From: an uncultured Oscillospiraceae bacterium
GTDB taxonomy: Bacteria > Bacillota > Clostridia > Oscillospirales > Oscillospiraceae
Assembly (NCBI GenBank): GCA_934645175.1
Contig: CAKUDE010000028.1
Coordinates: 1 to 29,954 of the forward strand
Direction: 5' to 3'
DNA length: 29,954 bases
A program made the position numbers and the translations under genes. Positions within the stretch are counted from its first letter, which is position 1. Every line of letters begins with the position of its first letter. The notes beneath the pieces were generated by a model. That model saw nothing but the letters and a program-made list of their open reading frames with translations, made no database searches and had not been told where the DNA came from. Positions 6,823 to 14,081 of this stretch are shown here, piece by piece.

Positions 6823-9180
6823 TCAGCGGGGAATCTCCTCCATGACGAAGCACTCGAAGATGTCGCCTTCCTTGATGTCGTTGAATTTTTCGATGGAAAC
6901 GCCGCATTCATAGTTTGCGGCGACCTCCTTCACGGAGTCCTTGAAGCGCTGGAGCGAGCCGATGTTGCCCTCGTAGATGACGATGTTGTCGCGCAGGACG
7001 CGTACCTTGCCGTCGCGGGTGATTTTGCCGTCTTTGACATAGCAGCCGGCGATGGTGCCGACGGCGCTGGCGCGGTAGGTCTGGCGCACTTCGGCGTGAC
7101 CGATGACGGCCTCGCGGAACTTCGGCGCGAGCATACCCTTCATGGCGGCTTCAATTTCGTCGATGGCGTCGTAGATGACGCGGTACATACGGATGTCCAC
7201 ATTCGAGCGCTGTGCGGAGGCGGCCGCCGCCGCATCCGGGCGGACGTTGAAGCCGACGATAATGGCGTTGGCGGTGGAGGCAAGCAGGATATCCGACTCG
7301 TTGACCGCGCCGACACCCGCATGGATCACGCGCACGCGCACCTCGTCGTTCGTTAGCTTTTCGAGGCTGGCCCTGACCGCCTCGGCGGAGCCCTGAACGT
7401 CGGCCTTGACGATGAGGTTCAGCTCCTTCATCTCGCCCTCCTGCATTTTGGCAAAGAGGTTGTCGAGCGTAACCTTACCGGCGAGCTTTGCGGCGGCGTC
7501 CTTCTCGGCCTGCTTGCGCTGCTCGACGAGCTGGCGGGCAAGACGCTCGTCGGCCACGGCGTCGAATTCGTCGCCGGGGGCGGGCGTTTCGGCAAGGCCG
7601 GTGATCTCTACGGGAACGGAGGGCCCCGCGTCGGCGATGGAGCGGCCCTTGTCGTCCGTCATGACGCGCACGCGACCGACTGCGGTACCGGCGATGATAA
7701 GGTCGCCCTTGTGCAGCGTGCCGTTCTGCACGAGCAGCGTGGCGATGGGTCCGCGGGTTTTATCCAGCCGCGCTTCGATGACGATGCCCTTTGCGGCACG
7801 GTTCGGGTTGGCCTTCAGCTCGGCCAGCTCGGCCGTTGTGATAACGGTTTCCAGCAGCTCGTCGATGCCCCGACCGGTCTTGGCGGAGATGCGGACGACC
7901 TCGGTGTCGCCGCCCCACTCGGCGGGGACCAGCTCGTGCTCCGTGAGCTGCGTCAGGATGCGGTCGGGGTTTGCACCCGGCTTATCCATCTTGTTGACCG
8001 CAACAATAATCGGAATTTTCGCGGCCTTGGCGTGGTTGATCGCTTCAATGGTCTGCGGCATAATGCCGTCGTCCGCCGCGACGACCAGAATGGCGATATC
8101 GGTACACATGGCGCCTCTGGCGCGCATGGAGGTAAAGGCGGCGTGACCCGGCGTGTCGAGGAAGGTAATGGGATTGCCGTTGATTTCGACGGTATAGGCG
8201 CCGATGTGCTGCGTGATGCCGCCGGCCTCACCGGAGACGACGTTCGTCTTACGCACTGCGTCGAGCAGGCTGGTCTTGCCGTGGTCGACGTGACCCATGA
8301 CGACGACGACCGGGCTGCGCGGCACCAGCTCGTCGGCGGAGTCCTGATGATCGTCGATCAGGCGCTCCTCAATGGTGACGGTGATCTCCTTTTCGACCTT
8401 GCAGCCGAGCTCCGTTGCGACGAATTCGGCGGTATCGAAGTCGATGGTCTGGTTGATCGTTGCCATGACGCCGTTCTTGATGAGAACCTTGATGACCTCC
8501 GTGGCGGTCTTTTTCATGCGCGACGCCAGCTCGCCGACGGTAATCTCGTCGGGGATCTTTACGGTCAGCGGGGTTTTCTTGATGACCTCCAGGCGCAGGC
8601 GGCGCATCTTCTCCTGCTCCTCGTTGCGGCGCTTGTTGCCCATCGGGGCCTTTTTGCCGTCTTTGGCCTTGTTTTTGCTTTTCTGCGTGATCTTCTGCTT
8701 GCCGCCGGAATAGTTCTGCACGCGCTCGCTGACCAGCGAATCCACGCGGTCGTCGAAGCGGTCGGCGTTGACGGTTACGGCTTTGGTGTCCACGACGCGG
8801 CGCTCGCGCTTGCGCTCCTCCTGCGGCCTGGCAGCAGAGGCCTCGGCGGGCTTGCCGGATGCCTGCTGCGCCGGGCGGGGTTCGCCCTTTGCGCTGTTTC
8901 CGGCTGCGGGGCGGCTGCCCTGCGGGTTCTGGCGCTGCTCGGGCTTCGGCGCGGTCTTGGGCTTGCGTGCGGCGGCCTGCGCGTCGAGCGACTCGGCCAT
9001 TGAGGCGACCTGATGCGTGCGAGTCACGCTGTCAAAGACCACATTCAGCTCCTCGTCCGTCAGCACCTTGGTATTGCTGCGGGGCTTTTCAAAATACTTG
9101 CCCAGGATCTCGGCGACCTCGCGGGTCTCAATGCCCAGATCCGTGGCGACTTCCTTCAAACGATATTTTACAAAACTCAT
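6823..9180 (-). CDS. infB: Translation initiation factor IF-2
   Basis: GTPase that brings initiator fMet-tRNA to the 30S subunit. The 785 residues contain an N-terminal IF2_N-like segment, a Lys/Arg/Ala-rich linker (about 70-200), a second IF2_N domain (about 200-260), then the G domain: G1 GHVDHGKT at 296-303, G2 in GGITQHIGA at 320-328, G3 DTPGH at 342-346, G4 NKMD at 396-399. EF-Tu-like domain II, the IF-2 domain and the C-terminal fMet-tRNA-binding domain follow. The ribosome site GGAGGTGG overlaps the end of ylxQ. No sign of truncation. Confidence 0.98.
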   Translation of the reverse strand: MSFVKYRLKEVATDLGIETREVAEILGKYFEKPRSNTKVLTDEELNVVFDSVTRTHQVASMAESLDAQAAARKPKTAPKPEQRQNPQGSRPAAGNSAKGEPRPAQQASGKPAEASAARPQEERKRERRVVDTKAVTVNADRFDDRVDSLVSERVQNYSGGKQKITQKSKNKAKDGKKAPMGNKRRNEEQEKMRRLRLEVIKKTPLTVKIPDEITVGELASRMKKTATEVIKVLIKNGVMATINQTIDFDTAEFVATELGCKVEKEITVTIEERLIDDHQDSADELVPRSPVVVVMGHVDHGKTSLLDAVRKTNVVSGEAGGITQHIGAYTVEINGNPITFLDTPGHAAFTSMRARGAMCTDIAILVVAADDGIMPQTIEAINHAKAAKIPIIVAVNKMDKPGANPDRILTQLTEHELVPAEWGGDTEVVRISAKTGRGIDELLETVITTAELAELKANPNRAAKGIVIEARLDKTRGPIATLLVQNGTLHKGDLIIAGTAVGRVRVMTDDKGRSIADAGPSVPVEITGLAETPAPGDEFDAVADERLARQLVEQRKQAEKDAAAKLAGKVTLDNLFAKMQEGEMKELNLIVKADVQGSAEAVRASLEKLTNDEVRVRVIHAGVGAVNESDILLASTANAIIVGFNVRPDAAAAASAQRSNVDIRMYRVIYDAIDEIEAAMKGMLAPKFREAVIGHAEVRQTYRASAVGTIAGCYVKDGKITRDGKVRVLRDNIVIYEGNIGSLQRFKDSVKEVAANYECGVSIEKFNDIKEGDIFECFVMEEIPR

Positions 9181-9195
9181 AAAGCCACCTCCATG

Positions 9196-9615
9196 TTACT
9201 TCTTGCCGTGACGGACGTTATATTGATGCGCCTTTTCTTCGGCGCGGCGCTGCTCAACGCGCGCAACACGCCGGGAAAGCTCCTCCAGCAGTGCGGCGTA
9301 GCGTTCCGGCTCGCCCAGGGTTTTGACGATGGCCTGCGCCAATCGTACGTCCGTAACCGCGGCGATGGCACAGCTCGGCGTGCCGAGCGCGTCGCCCAGC
9401 TCATCCTTGGAAAACGAGAGCACGAGCAGCGGCTGTGCGGTCCCGGCGACAAAGCTCTTTGCCCGCCGGACGGTGTGCGGCGAGGCGTCCGATGCCAGCA
9501 GCACCAGCCGCGCGCGCCCTGCACGCGTGACCGAGCCGACCGTTTCCTCGCCGTAGACGAGATTGCCGCCCTTGCGCGACAGGCTGAGCAGACCCAGCGT
9601 TCTATTTTGTTCCAT
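9196..9615 (-). CDS. ylxQ: L7Ae-family K-turn RNA-binding protein YlxQ
   Basis: A 139-residue protein of the ribosomal protein L7Ae/L30e/S12e family, which binds kink-turn RNA; its cellular role in Firmicutes is poorly defined. LLSLSRKGGNLVYGEETV is the family N-terminus, with LVLLASDAS and the CAIAAVTD strand following. The start at 9615 is set by GGAGG and by the family N-terminus; the frame stays open upstream to 9774 but that part has no family match. It overlaps ylxR by 14 nt and ends 15 nt before infB, the usual neighbours. Confidence 0.9.
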   Translation of the reverse strand: MEQNRTLGLLSLSRKGGNLVYGEETVGSVTRAGRARLVLLASDASPHTVRRAKSFVAGTAQPLLVLSFSKDELGDALGTPSCAIAAVTDVRLAQAIVKTLGEPERYAALLEELSRRVARVEQRRAEEKAHQYNVRHGKK

Positions 9616-9877
9616 AATCCGCCTCCATTTCCGCCGTGAGAGAGTCGTAGACCTCCTGCGGGATCTGTACGTCGAGCGCTCTGGCAAGCGCCTTGGAGCG
9701 AATCGCCTTTTGCAGGCACTCCGGGCTTGCGCATAGATAGGCACCCCGACCGGGCGCCTTGCCGCTGCGATCAAGGCCGACCGTGCCCTGCGGCGAGCGC
9801 ACCACGCGCAAAAGCTCGCGCTTGGGCTTCATTTCGCGGCAGCCGAGGCATTGCCGCAGCGGGATCTTTTTCTGCAT
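9602..9877 (-). CDS. ylxR: YlxR (DUF448) RNA-binding protein
   Basis: A 91-residue basic protein with the DUF448 signature PLRQCLGCREMKPKRELLRV, then GKAPGRGAYLC and a second cysteine in SPECLQKA. Family members bind RNA, and in Firmicutes a homolog has been described as a modulator of RNase P (RnpM). Two CxxC-like positions are kept partly (CLGC, and C near 48/53). The ribosome site is AAAGGAG. It sits between nusA and ylxQ as expected. Confidence 0.92.
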   Translation of the reverse strand: MQKKIPLRQCLGCREMKPKRELLRVVRSPQGTVGLDRSGKAPGRGAYLCASPECLQKAIRSKALARALDVQIPQEVYDSLTAEMEADYGTK

Positions 9878-9922
9878 CGCGACGGGCTCCTTTCGTCGGG
9901 GATCCGGATGGGTGTACGGTAA

Positions 9923-11029
9923 TTATTCCGCGTCGGCGGGCGCTTCGTCCTCCGCTGCGGCGGGAATTTCGTCGTCTCCGGTGAAGGAGGAGGGCTTGAT
10001 GTCGATCTTGCAGCCGGTCAGGCGGGCGGCCAGACGGGCGTTCTGCCCCTCCTTACCGATGGCCAGCGAAAGCTGGTCGTCCGGTACCAGTGCGCGGCAA
10101 ATCTTCTGCTCGCCGAGCTGGGTGACGCTTACGACGTCCGCCGGGGCAAGCGCCGCAGCGACGAATCTGCAGATGTCCTCCGACCAGACCACGATGTCCA
10201 TCTTCTCGCCCTGAAGCTCGTTGACGACCGCGGCGACACGGGCGCCGCGCGCGCCGACGCAGGCGCCGACGGGATCGATATTTTCCTCCGTGGCGTGGAC
10301 GGCCAGCTTGGTGCGGGAGCCGGCCTCACGGGCGATGGAGCGAATCTCCACCGCGCCGGACGCAATCTCCGGAACCTCCAGCTCGAACAGACGCTTGACC
10401 AGCGCCGGATGGGTACGCGATACATGTACCTGCGGGCCGCGCTGACTGCGGCGCACCTCGATGACGTAGACGCGAATCATGTCGCCCTCTTTGAACTGCT
10501 CGACGGGCGACTGCTCATCGCGCGGCAGCAGGGCGTCGGTGCGGTCGTTGCCCTGGCCGACGCGGACGGTAATGTCGCCGTTCGGTTCAATGCGCAGCAC
10601 CGTGCCGGTGAGCAGCTCGTGCTCCTTGGAGGAGAAGCTGTCGTAAATCATGCCGCGCTCGGCCTCGCGGATGCCCTGAATGATGACCTGCTTGGCGGTC
10701 TGGGCGGCGATGCGGCCGAAGGCCTGCGTCTTGATCTCAACGTTTACAAGATCGCCAAGCTCGGCGTGCGGCTCAATCTTACGGGCGACGTCCAGCGCGA
10801 CCTCGGTATCCGGGCTGAACACCTCGTCGACAACTTCCTTCTGCGCGAACATCCGCAGGGAATCTTCGTTCAGGTCCACGAACACATTGTCGGTATAGCC
10901 GGTCTTGTCTTTTTTATACGCGGCGACCAGGGCCTGCGCGATGCGTTCGGCCATATAGTTTACGGGAATGCCGCGATCCTTCTCCAACTGGCGAAGCGCC
11001 GCAAAGATTTCAGCGTTTTCAGCGTTCAT
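9923..11029 (-). CDS. nusA: Transcription termination/antitermination factor NusA
   Basis: Binds RNA polymerase and nascent RNA, and controls pausing, termination and antitermination. The 368 residues hold the NusA N-terminal domain (1-130), an S1 domain (about 138-203; LTGTVLRIEPNGDITVRVG), and two KH domains (about 204-350; ending in LSLAIGKEGQNARLAARLTG). An acidic tail closes the protein. Length equals the short Gram-positive form without the E. coli acidic repeats. The ribosome site AAGGAGG overlaps the rimP stop, 10 nt upstream. A leader terminator ahead of rimP suggests feedback on its own expression. Confidence 0.97.
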   Translation of the reverse strand: MNAENAEIFAALRQLEKDRGIPVNYMAERIAQALVAAYKKDKTGYTDNVFVDLNEDSLRMFAQKEVVDEVFSPDTEVALDVARKIEPHAELGDLVNVEIKTQAFGRIAAQTAKQVIIQGIREAERGMIYDSFSSKEHELLTGTVLRIEPNGDITVRVGQGNDRTDALLPRDEQSPVEQFKEGDMIRVYVIEVRRSQRGPQVHVSRTHPALVKRLFELEVPEIASGAVEIRSIAREAGSRTKLAVHATEENIDPVGACVGARGARVAAVVNELQGEKMDIVVWSEDICRFVAAALAPADVVSVTQLGEQKICRALVPDDQLSLAIGKEGQNARLAARLTGCKIDIKPSSFTGDDEIPAAAEDEAPADAE

Positions 11030-11039
11030 GTTTGCCTCC

Positions 11040-11492
11040 TTAGAATTCCGCGCGAAGCCGTACGAGCGCGACTTCGGATTGTTTCAGTGTATGCGTGCCG
11101 TCGGCACAATTGATGCTGATGCAGCCGTCGGCATAGCCGCCGAGCGTGCCGGTCAGCTCCTTCCGGCCTCCGACGGGACGGTACAGCCGCATCAGAATCG
11201 GCGCGCCCATGAAGCGTTCAAAGTCCGACGGACGCTTGAGCTGACGTTCCAGACCGGCAGAGCTGACCTCAAAGCAGTAGCTTTCGGGAATGGGGTCGGC
11301 CTCGTCGAGCAGCGGGTCGAGCGCGCGGGAGACGGCCTCGCAATCGTCGATGTTTACGCCGCCTTCCTTATCCAGATACAGCCGGAGGAACCATTGGCCG
11401 CCCTCGCGGACGTATTCCACGTCCCAAAGAGAGCAGCCCTGCTGCTCCACGATCGGCTGCGCCAATGCCCGGACCTGTTCTGTGATCTTCAT
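11040..11492 (-). CDS. rimP: Ribosome maturation factor RimP
   Basis: Needed for maturation of 30S subunits. The 150 residues start at ATG 11492 with GGGAGGT upstream; the frame is open further upstream, but that part contains the promoter and hairpin. N-terminal domain with CSLWDVEYVREGGQWFLRLY and VNIDDCEAVSRALDPLLDE, linker YCFEVSSAGLERQLKRPSDF, and a C-terminal SH3-like barrel. First gene of the nusA-infB operon. Confidence 0.95.
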   Translation of the reverse strand: MKITEQVRALAQPIVEQQGCSLWDVEYVREGGQWFLRLYLDKEGGVNIDDCEAVSRALDPLLDEADPIPESYCFEVSSAGLERQLKRPSDFERFMGAPILMRLYRPVGGRKELTGTLGGYADGCISINCADGTHTLKQSEVALVRLRAEF

Positions 11493-11514
11493 AACGTTGC
11501 AACCTCCCGTTTCA

Positions 11515-11543
11515 GAAAAAAGAGAGGGGATAACCCCTCTCTT
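11515..11543 (-). terminator. Intrinsic terminator in the rimP-nusA operon leader (candidate attenuator)
   Basis: On the minus strand AAGAGAGGGG (11543-11534), loop TTAT, CCCCTCTCTT (11529-11520), then a T run to 11516. It lies between the promoter at 11569-11597 and the rimP start, so every transcript of the operon must read through it. A smaller hairpin TAGTA-GGAA-TACTA precedes it. In B. subtilis the homologous operon is, as I recall, autoregulated by NusA through leader termination. Confidence 0.75.
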
Positions 11544-11568
11544 AGTATTCCTACTATAGATTGTCCCT

Positions 11569-11597
11569 ATTATACCATCCTTATGGGGTAAATGCAA
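11569..11597 (-). promoter_or_regulatory. Promoter of the rimP-nusA-infB-ribF operon
   Basis: On the minus strand TTGCAT (11597-11592), 17-nt spacer, perfect TATAAT (11574-11569). The predicted start near 11562 gives a leader of about 70 nt that contains the terminator hairpin and the rimP ribosome site. Confidence 0.75.
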
Positions 11598-11657
11598 GGG
11601 CTTTTTCCGTGTTTTTCGTACGCAGTGCGGGATTTTTTTCGCCGTGCGGAAAAAATC

Positions 11658-11687
11658 TTGCCAGCCCGCCGCGCGGCGTGCTATAAT
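11658..11687 (+). promoter_or_regulatory. Promoter of the membrane-protein gene
   Basis: TTGCCA (11658-11663), 18-nt spacer, perfect TATAAT (11682-11687). The start would fall near 11694, just before the ribosome site AAAGGAGG (11697-11704). This rules out the in-frame ATG at 11644, which is upstream of the -35 box. Confidence 0.7.
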
Positions 11688-11712
11688 ACGCATAACAAAG
11701 GAGGCGACCCCC

Positions 11713-12591
11713 TTGAAACAAAAAACTCTGATCCGGCTGCTTGCCGCGCTGTGCGCGGTCTTTTCGCTGGTCGGACTGATCCTGCGTGCCGGACAGCTTG
11801 CCTCGGAGCTTCAGCCGGACGGAACGCTTGCGCCCGGCAGTACAAGACATATCTACCTGACCGTTTTGACCGTCGTATGGCTGCTTGTGCTGATAGGACT
11901 GCTGCTGCGGCTTGCGCCGCGCGCCCGTGCGGCACAGGTGCTTGCGCCGCGTTCGCCGGTCTTCTGGGGCTACTATCCCGCTGCGGCGCTGCTGGCGTTG
12001 GGCGCAATCTGGAGCGCTTTTTCCGGTACGAGCGCCCCGACCGTAATGGGACGGATCGTAGCCGTGCTGGAGCCGCTGGTCGCACTGGCTGCGGCAGTGT
12101 GTATGGCGCTGCTGGCACGGCGCTGCCTGGAGGGCAAGCGCCCGTCGCCGCTGTTTTATATGTGCCAGAGCCTGTATCTGGCGCTGCGTCTGGTCGTTCA
12201 GTTTCAGGGCTGGAATACCGATCCGTCCCTGCACGATTACTGCTTCAACCTGCTGACGCTGATCTGCGCCATGCTCTCGGCCTTCCAGCTTGCGGGCTTC
12301 TGCTTTGATCGCGGCAAGCGGAGGCTCTGCCTGTTCTGGACGCTCTGTGCGGTCTATTTTCAGTCAATCTCACTGGCGGACGCATTCAAAAACGGCGGCG
12401 GGGCGGACAAGCTCAGCGCGCTGGGATTGTGGCTGCTGCTGGCATTGGGGGCATGGCAGCTCCTTCATGCGCGCGGCGCGCAGCGCCGTGTGCGGCCGCC
12501 GCTTACGCTCCCGGAGGAATCCGAACCGGCCGCTCCGCCCGAAGCGGCGCAGGAACCGCAGGAGCTTCCCGATCCCCGGGAGGAGACGTAA
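11713..12591 (+). CDS. Multi-pass membrane protein of unknown function (TTG start)
   Basis: A 292-residue protein that I do not recognise. It starts at TTG 11713, chosen from AAAGGAGG 8 nt upstream and from the promoter position. It has about seven hydrophobic segments: near 8-26, 47-65, 85-105, 117-135, 165-190, 200-215 and 230-245. Positive loops lie between several of them, and a Pro/Glu-rich, acidic C-terminal tail of about 40 residues (PEESEPAAPPEAAQEPQE) follows. No catalytic motif is visible. It is monocistronic between its own promoter and a strong terminator, divergent from the rimP operon. It could be a sensor or a transport-associated protein, but nothing in the sequence decides this. 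Confidence 0.8.
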   Translation: MKQKTLIRLLAALCAVFSLVGLILRAGQLASELQPDGTLAPGSTRHIYLTVLTVVWLLVLIGLLLRLAPRARAAQVLAPRSPVFWGYYPAAALLALGAIWSAFSGTSAPTVMGRIVAVLEPLVALAAAVCMALLARRCLEGKRPSPLFYMCQSLYLALRLVVQFQGWNTDPSLHDYCFNLLTLICAMLSAFQLAGFCFDRGKRRLCLFWTLCAVYFQSISLADAFKNGGGADKLSALGLWLLLALGAWQLLHARGAQRRVRPPLTLPEESEPAAPPEAAQEPQELPDPREET

Positions 12592-12674
12592 GACACGGCG
12601 GGCTTGCGGGACGTTTCCTCTGCTTGCAGCGCCGCTTTATTTCCCGTGATCGAAATGTTTTGCCACATACACTG

Positions 12675-12704
12675 ACGGCGTCCCGAAAAGGGACGCCGTT
12701 TTTT
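12675..12704 (+). terminator. Intrinsic terminator after the membrane-protein gene
   Basis: ACGGCGTCCC (12675-12684), GAAAA loop, GGGACGCCGT (12690-12699), then six T's. A perfect 10-bp stem. Confidence 0.9.
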
Positions 12705-12865
12705 GCTGCAGAAAATGCAGGGACGCGGATGCGGGCGGGCTTATCCGCCGAAGCGTTCAAAAAAACCGGCAAAACGGCGCTTTCGTCGTTTTTGCCAAAA
12801 GATGAACCGTGAATTTGGTGCGATTGCCGAATTGTTAAGAATTCATATTTTTTTGCAAAATACAC
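12705..12865. other. Intergenic spacer without a gene
   Basis: Between the terminator and the promoter of the surface operon. It holds an imperfect inverted repeat, GGCAAAACG at 12768-12776 against CGTTTTTGCC at 12787-12796, and an AT-rich stretch near 12836-12860 that could be an UP-like element. No ORF with a ribosome site is seen. Confidence 0.5.
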
Positions 12866-12895
12866 TTGCGTTTTGTCCTGCTATTGTGGTATGAT
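12866..12895 (+). promoter_or_regulatory. Promoter of the cohesin/SLH-protease operon
   Basis: TTGCGT (12866-12871), 18-nt spacer, TATGAT (12890-12895), preceded by an AT-rich tract. The start near 12902 would give a 127-nt leader that begins with the hairpin CTGCAA-AAG-TTGCAG and has a second GC-rich stem-loop (CCGCGC/GCGCGG near 12959-12977). Confidence 0.6.
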
Positions 12896-13028
12896 GGGCG
12901 TAAGCTGCAAAAGTTGCAGGATTTCTGTCGAAAAAATGCATTGAATGCAGGAATGGCCGCGCATCCCGGCGCGGAAAGGGACCTTGACAGTCTCTGCAGC
13001 GATTGCGAAATACGAAGGAGGATACCTT

Positions 13029-14063
13029 ATGAGAAAGAACGTTCGTCTGCTCGTCTGTGCGGTGCTGGCGGTCGCGATGCTGCTCGGTATGAGCATCACC
13101 GGCTTTGCCGCTCCGGCAGAGGATGCGCTCCTGTCGCTCAAGGCGGATAAGCAGTCCGCGGTTGCGGGCGACCGGGTTGAGGTTTGCATCGAGGTCAACG
13201 AGGAAAACGTCGTGACCGACGGCAAGCTGACGCTCCGCTACGACGCCGACAAGCTCCGCTTTGAAAGCGCGGCCTGCGGAGAGGCGTGGGGCGAAAATGC
13301 ACCGCGTCTGAGCGTCAACGCAAACACACAAGGCACCCTGACGCTGACCTTCGCGGCTTCGGCCGCCGCGGCCAAGGCGGATGCCTTCTGCCTGCACTTC
13401 CTTGTCGTCAAGGAAGGCGACGCGACCGTCGAGCTGACCGGCGGCTACCTGACCGGTGTGTCCGAGCTCACGCTCGGCGGCGAGCTCACGATCTCGGCCG
13501 GATGCGCCTCGGCCAAGTACAGGGACGTTGACGAGAACAAGTGGTACCATGAGGCCGTTGACTTTGTGACCGCACGCGGTTACATGAACGGTATGTCCGC
13601 CGACACCTTTGAGCCCAACACCGACACCAGCCGCGCGATGGTCGTGACCGTCCTGTGGCGTATGGCCGGAAGCCCCCATGTCGATGCACGTTATCCCTTC
13701 ACCGACGTGGCCAACGGCCAGTGGTATTCCGTTGCCGTCGCGTGGGCGTGGAAGAACGGCATCGCCAACGGCATGGACGAGAAGCACTTCGAGCCGCTGC
13801 GCTCCGTAACGCGCGAGGAGATGGTGACGTTCCTGGCCCGCTATGCCAAGTATGCCGGCGCCGACATCACTCCGAAGGGCGACCTGGAGAAATTCGGCGA
13901 CGCTTCGAGCGTCCAGAGCTATGCCCGCGACTACATGATCTGGGCCGTGGACAACGGCATCATCATCGGCAACGAATACGGTAAGCTTGATCCGAGAGGT
14001 CTTTCGACCCGCGCAATGCTCGCGACGGTCGTTATGCGTCTGGACATCCTGCTCAATCCGTAA
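13029..14063 (+). CDS. Secreted cohesin-like domain protein with three SLH cell-wall anchors
   Basis: Probable cell-surface receptor. The 344 residues start at 13029 with GGAGG 9 nt upstream; an upstream in-frame ATG at 12945 is not preceded by a ribosome site. Signal peptide 1-27 (cut near GFA|AP). Residues about 35-157 match the cohesin pattern: AGDRVEVCIEVNEENV, LTLRYDADKLRFESA, a G-rich middle with TQGTLTLTFAAS, then FLVVKEGDATVELTGG. Three SLH repeats follow at about 163-213, 222-274 and 286-340, each with an FxD(V/A) start and an end like (S/T)R(A/E)(M/E). SLH domains bind secondary cell-wall polymers. The next gene, 18 nt away, encodes a protease with a dockerin, so this is probably its anchor. 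Cohesin assignment is by pattern, not by search. Confidence 0.85.
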   Translation: MRKNVRLLVCAVLAVAMLLGMSITGFAAPAEDALLSLKADKQSAVAGDRVEVCIEVNEENVVTDGKLTLRYDADKLRFESAACGEAWGENAPRLSVNANTQGTLTLTFAASAAAAKADAFCLHFLVVKEGDATVELTGGYLTGVSELTLGGELTISAGCASAKYRDVDENKWYHEAVDFVTARGYMNGMSADTFEPNTDTSRAMVVTVLWRMAGSPHVDARYPFTDVANGQWYSVAVAWAWKNGIANGMDEKHFEPLRSVTREEMVTFLARYAKYAGADITPKGDLEKFGDASSVQSYARDYMIWAVDNGIIIGNEYGKLDPRGLSTRAMLATVVMRLDILLNP

Positions 14064-14081
14064 GAAAGGGGAGTTATACGA

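Noticed and set aside
7711..9003. A 430-codon plus-strand frame opposite infB
   Set aside because: Shadow of infB, whose GTPase motifs are intact on the minus strand.
12984..13018. A second promoter (TTGACA with a weak -10) just before the cohesin/SLH gene
   Set aside because: The -10 region (AAATAC/GAAATA) is poor and overlaps the ribosome site; the promoter at 12866-12895 is better placed.
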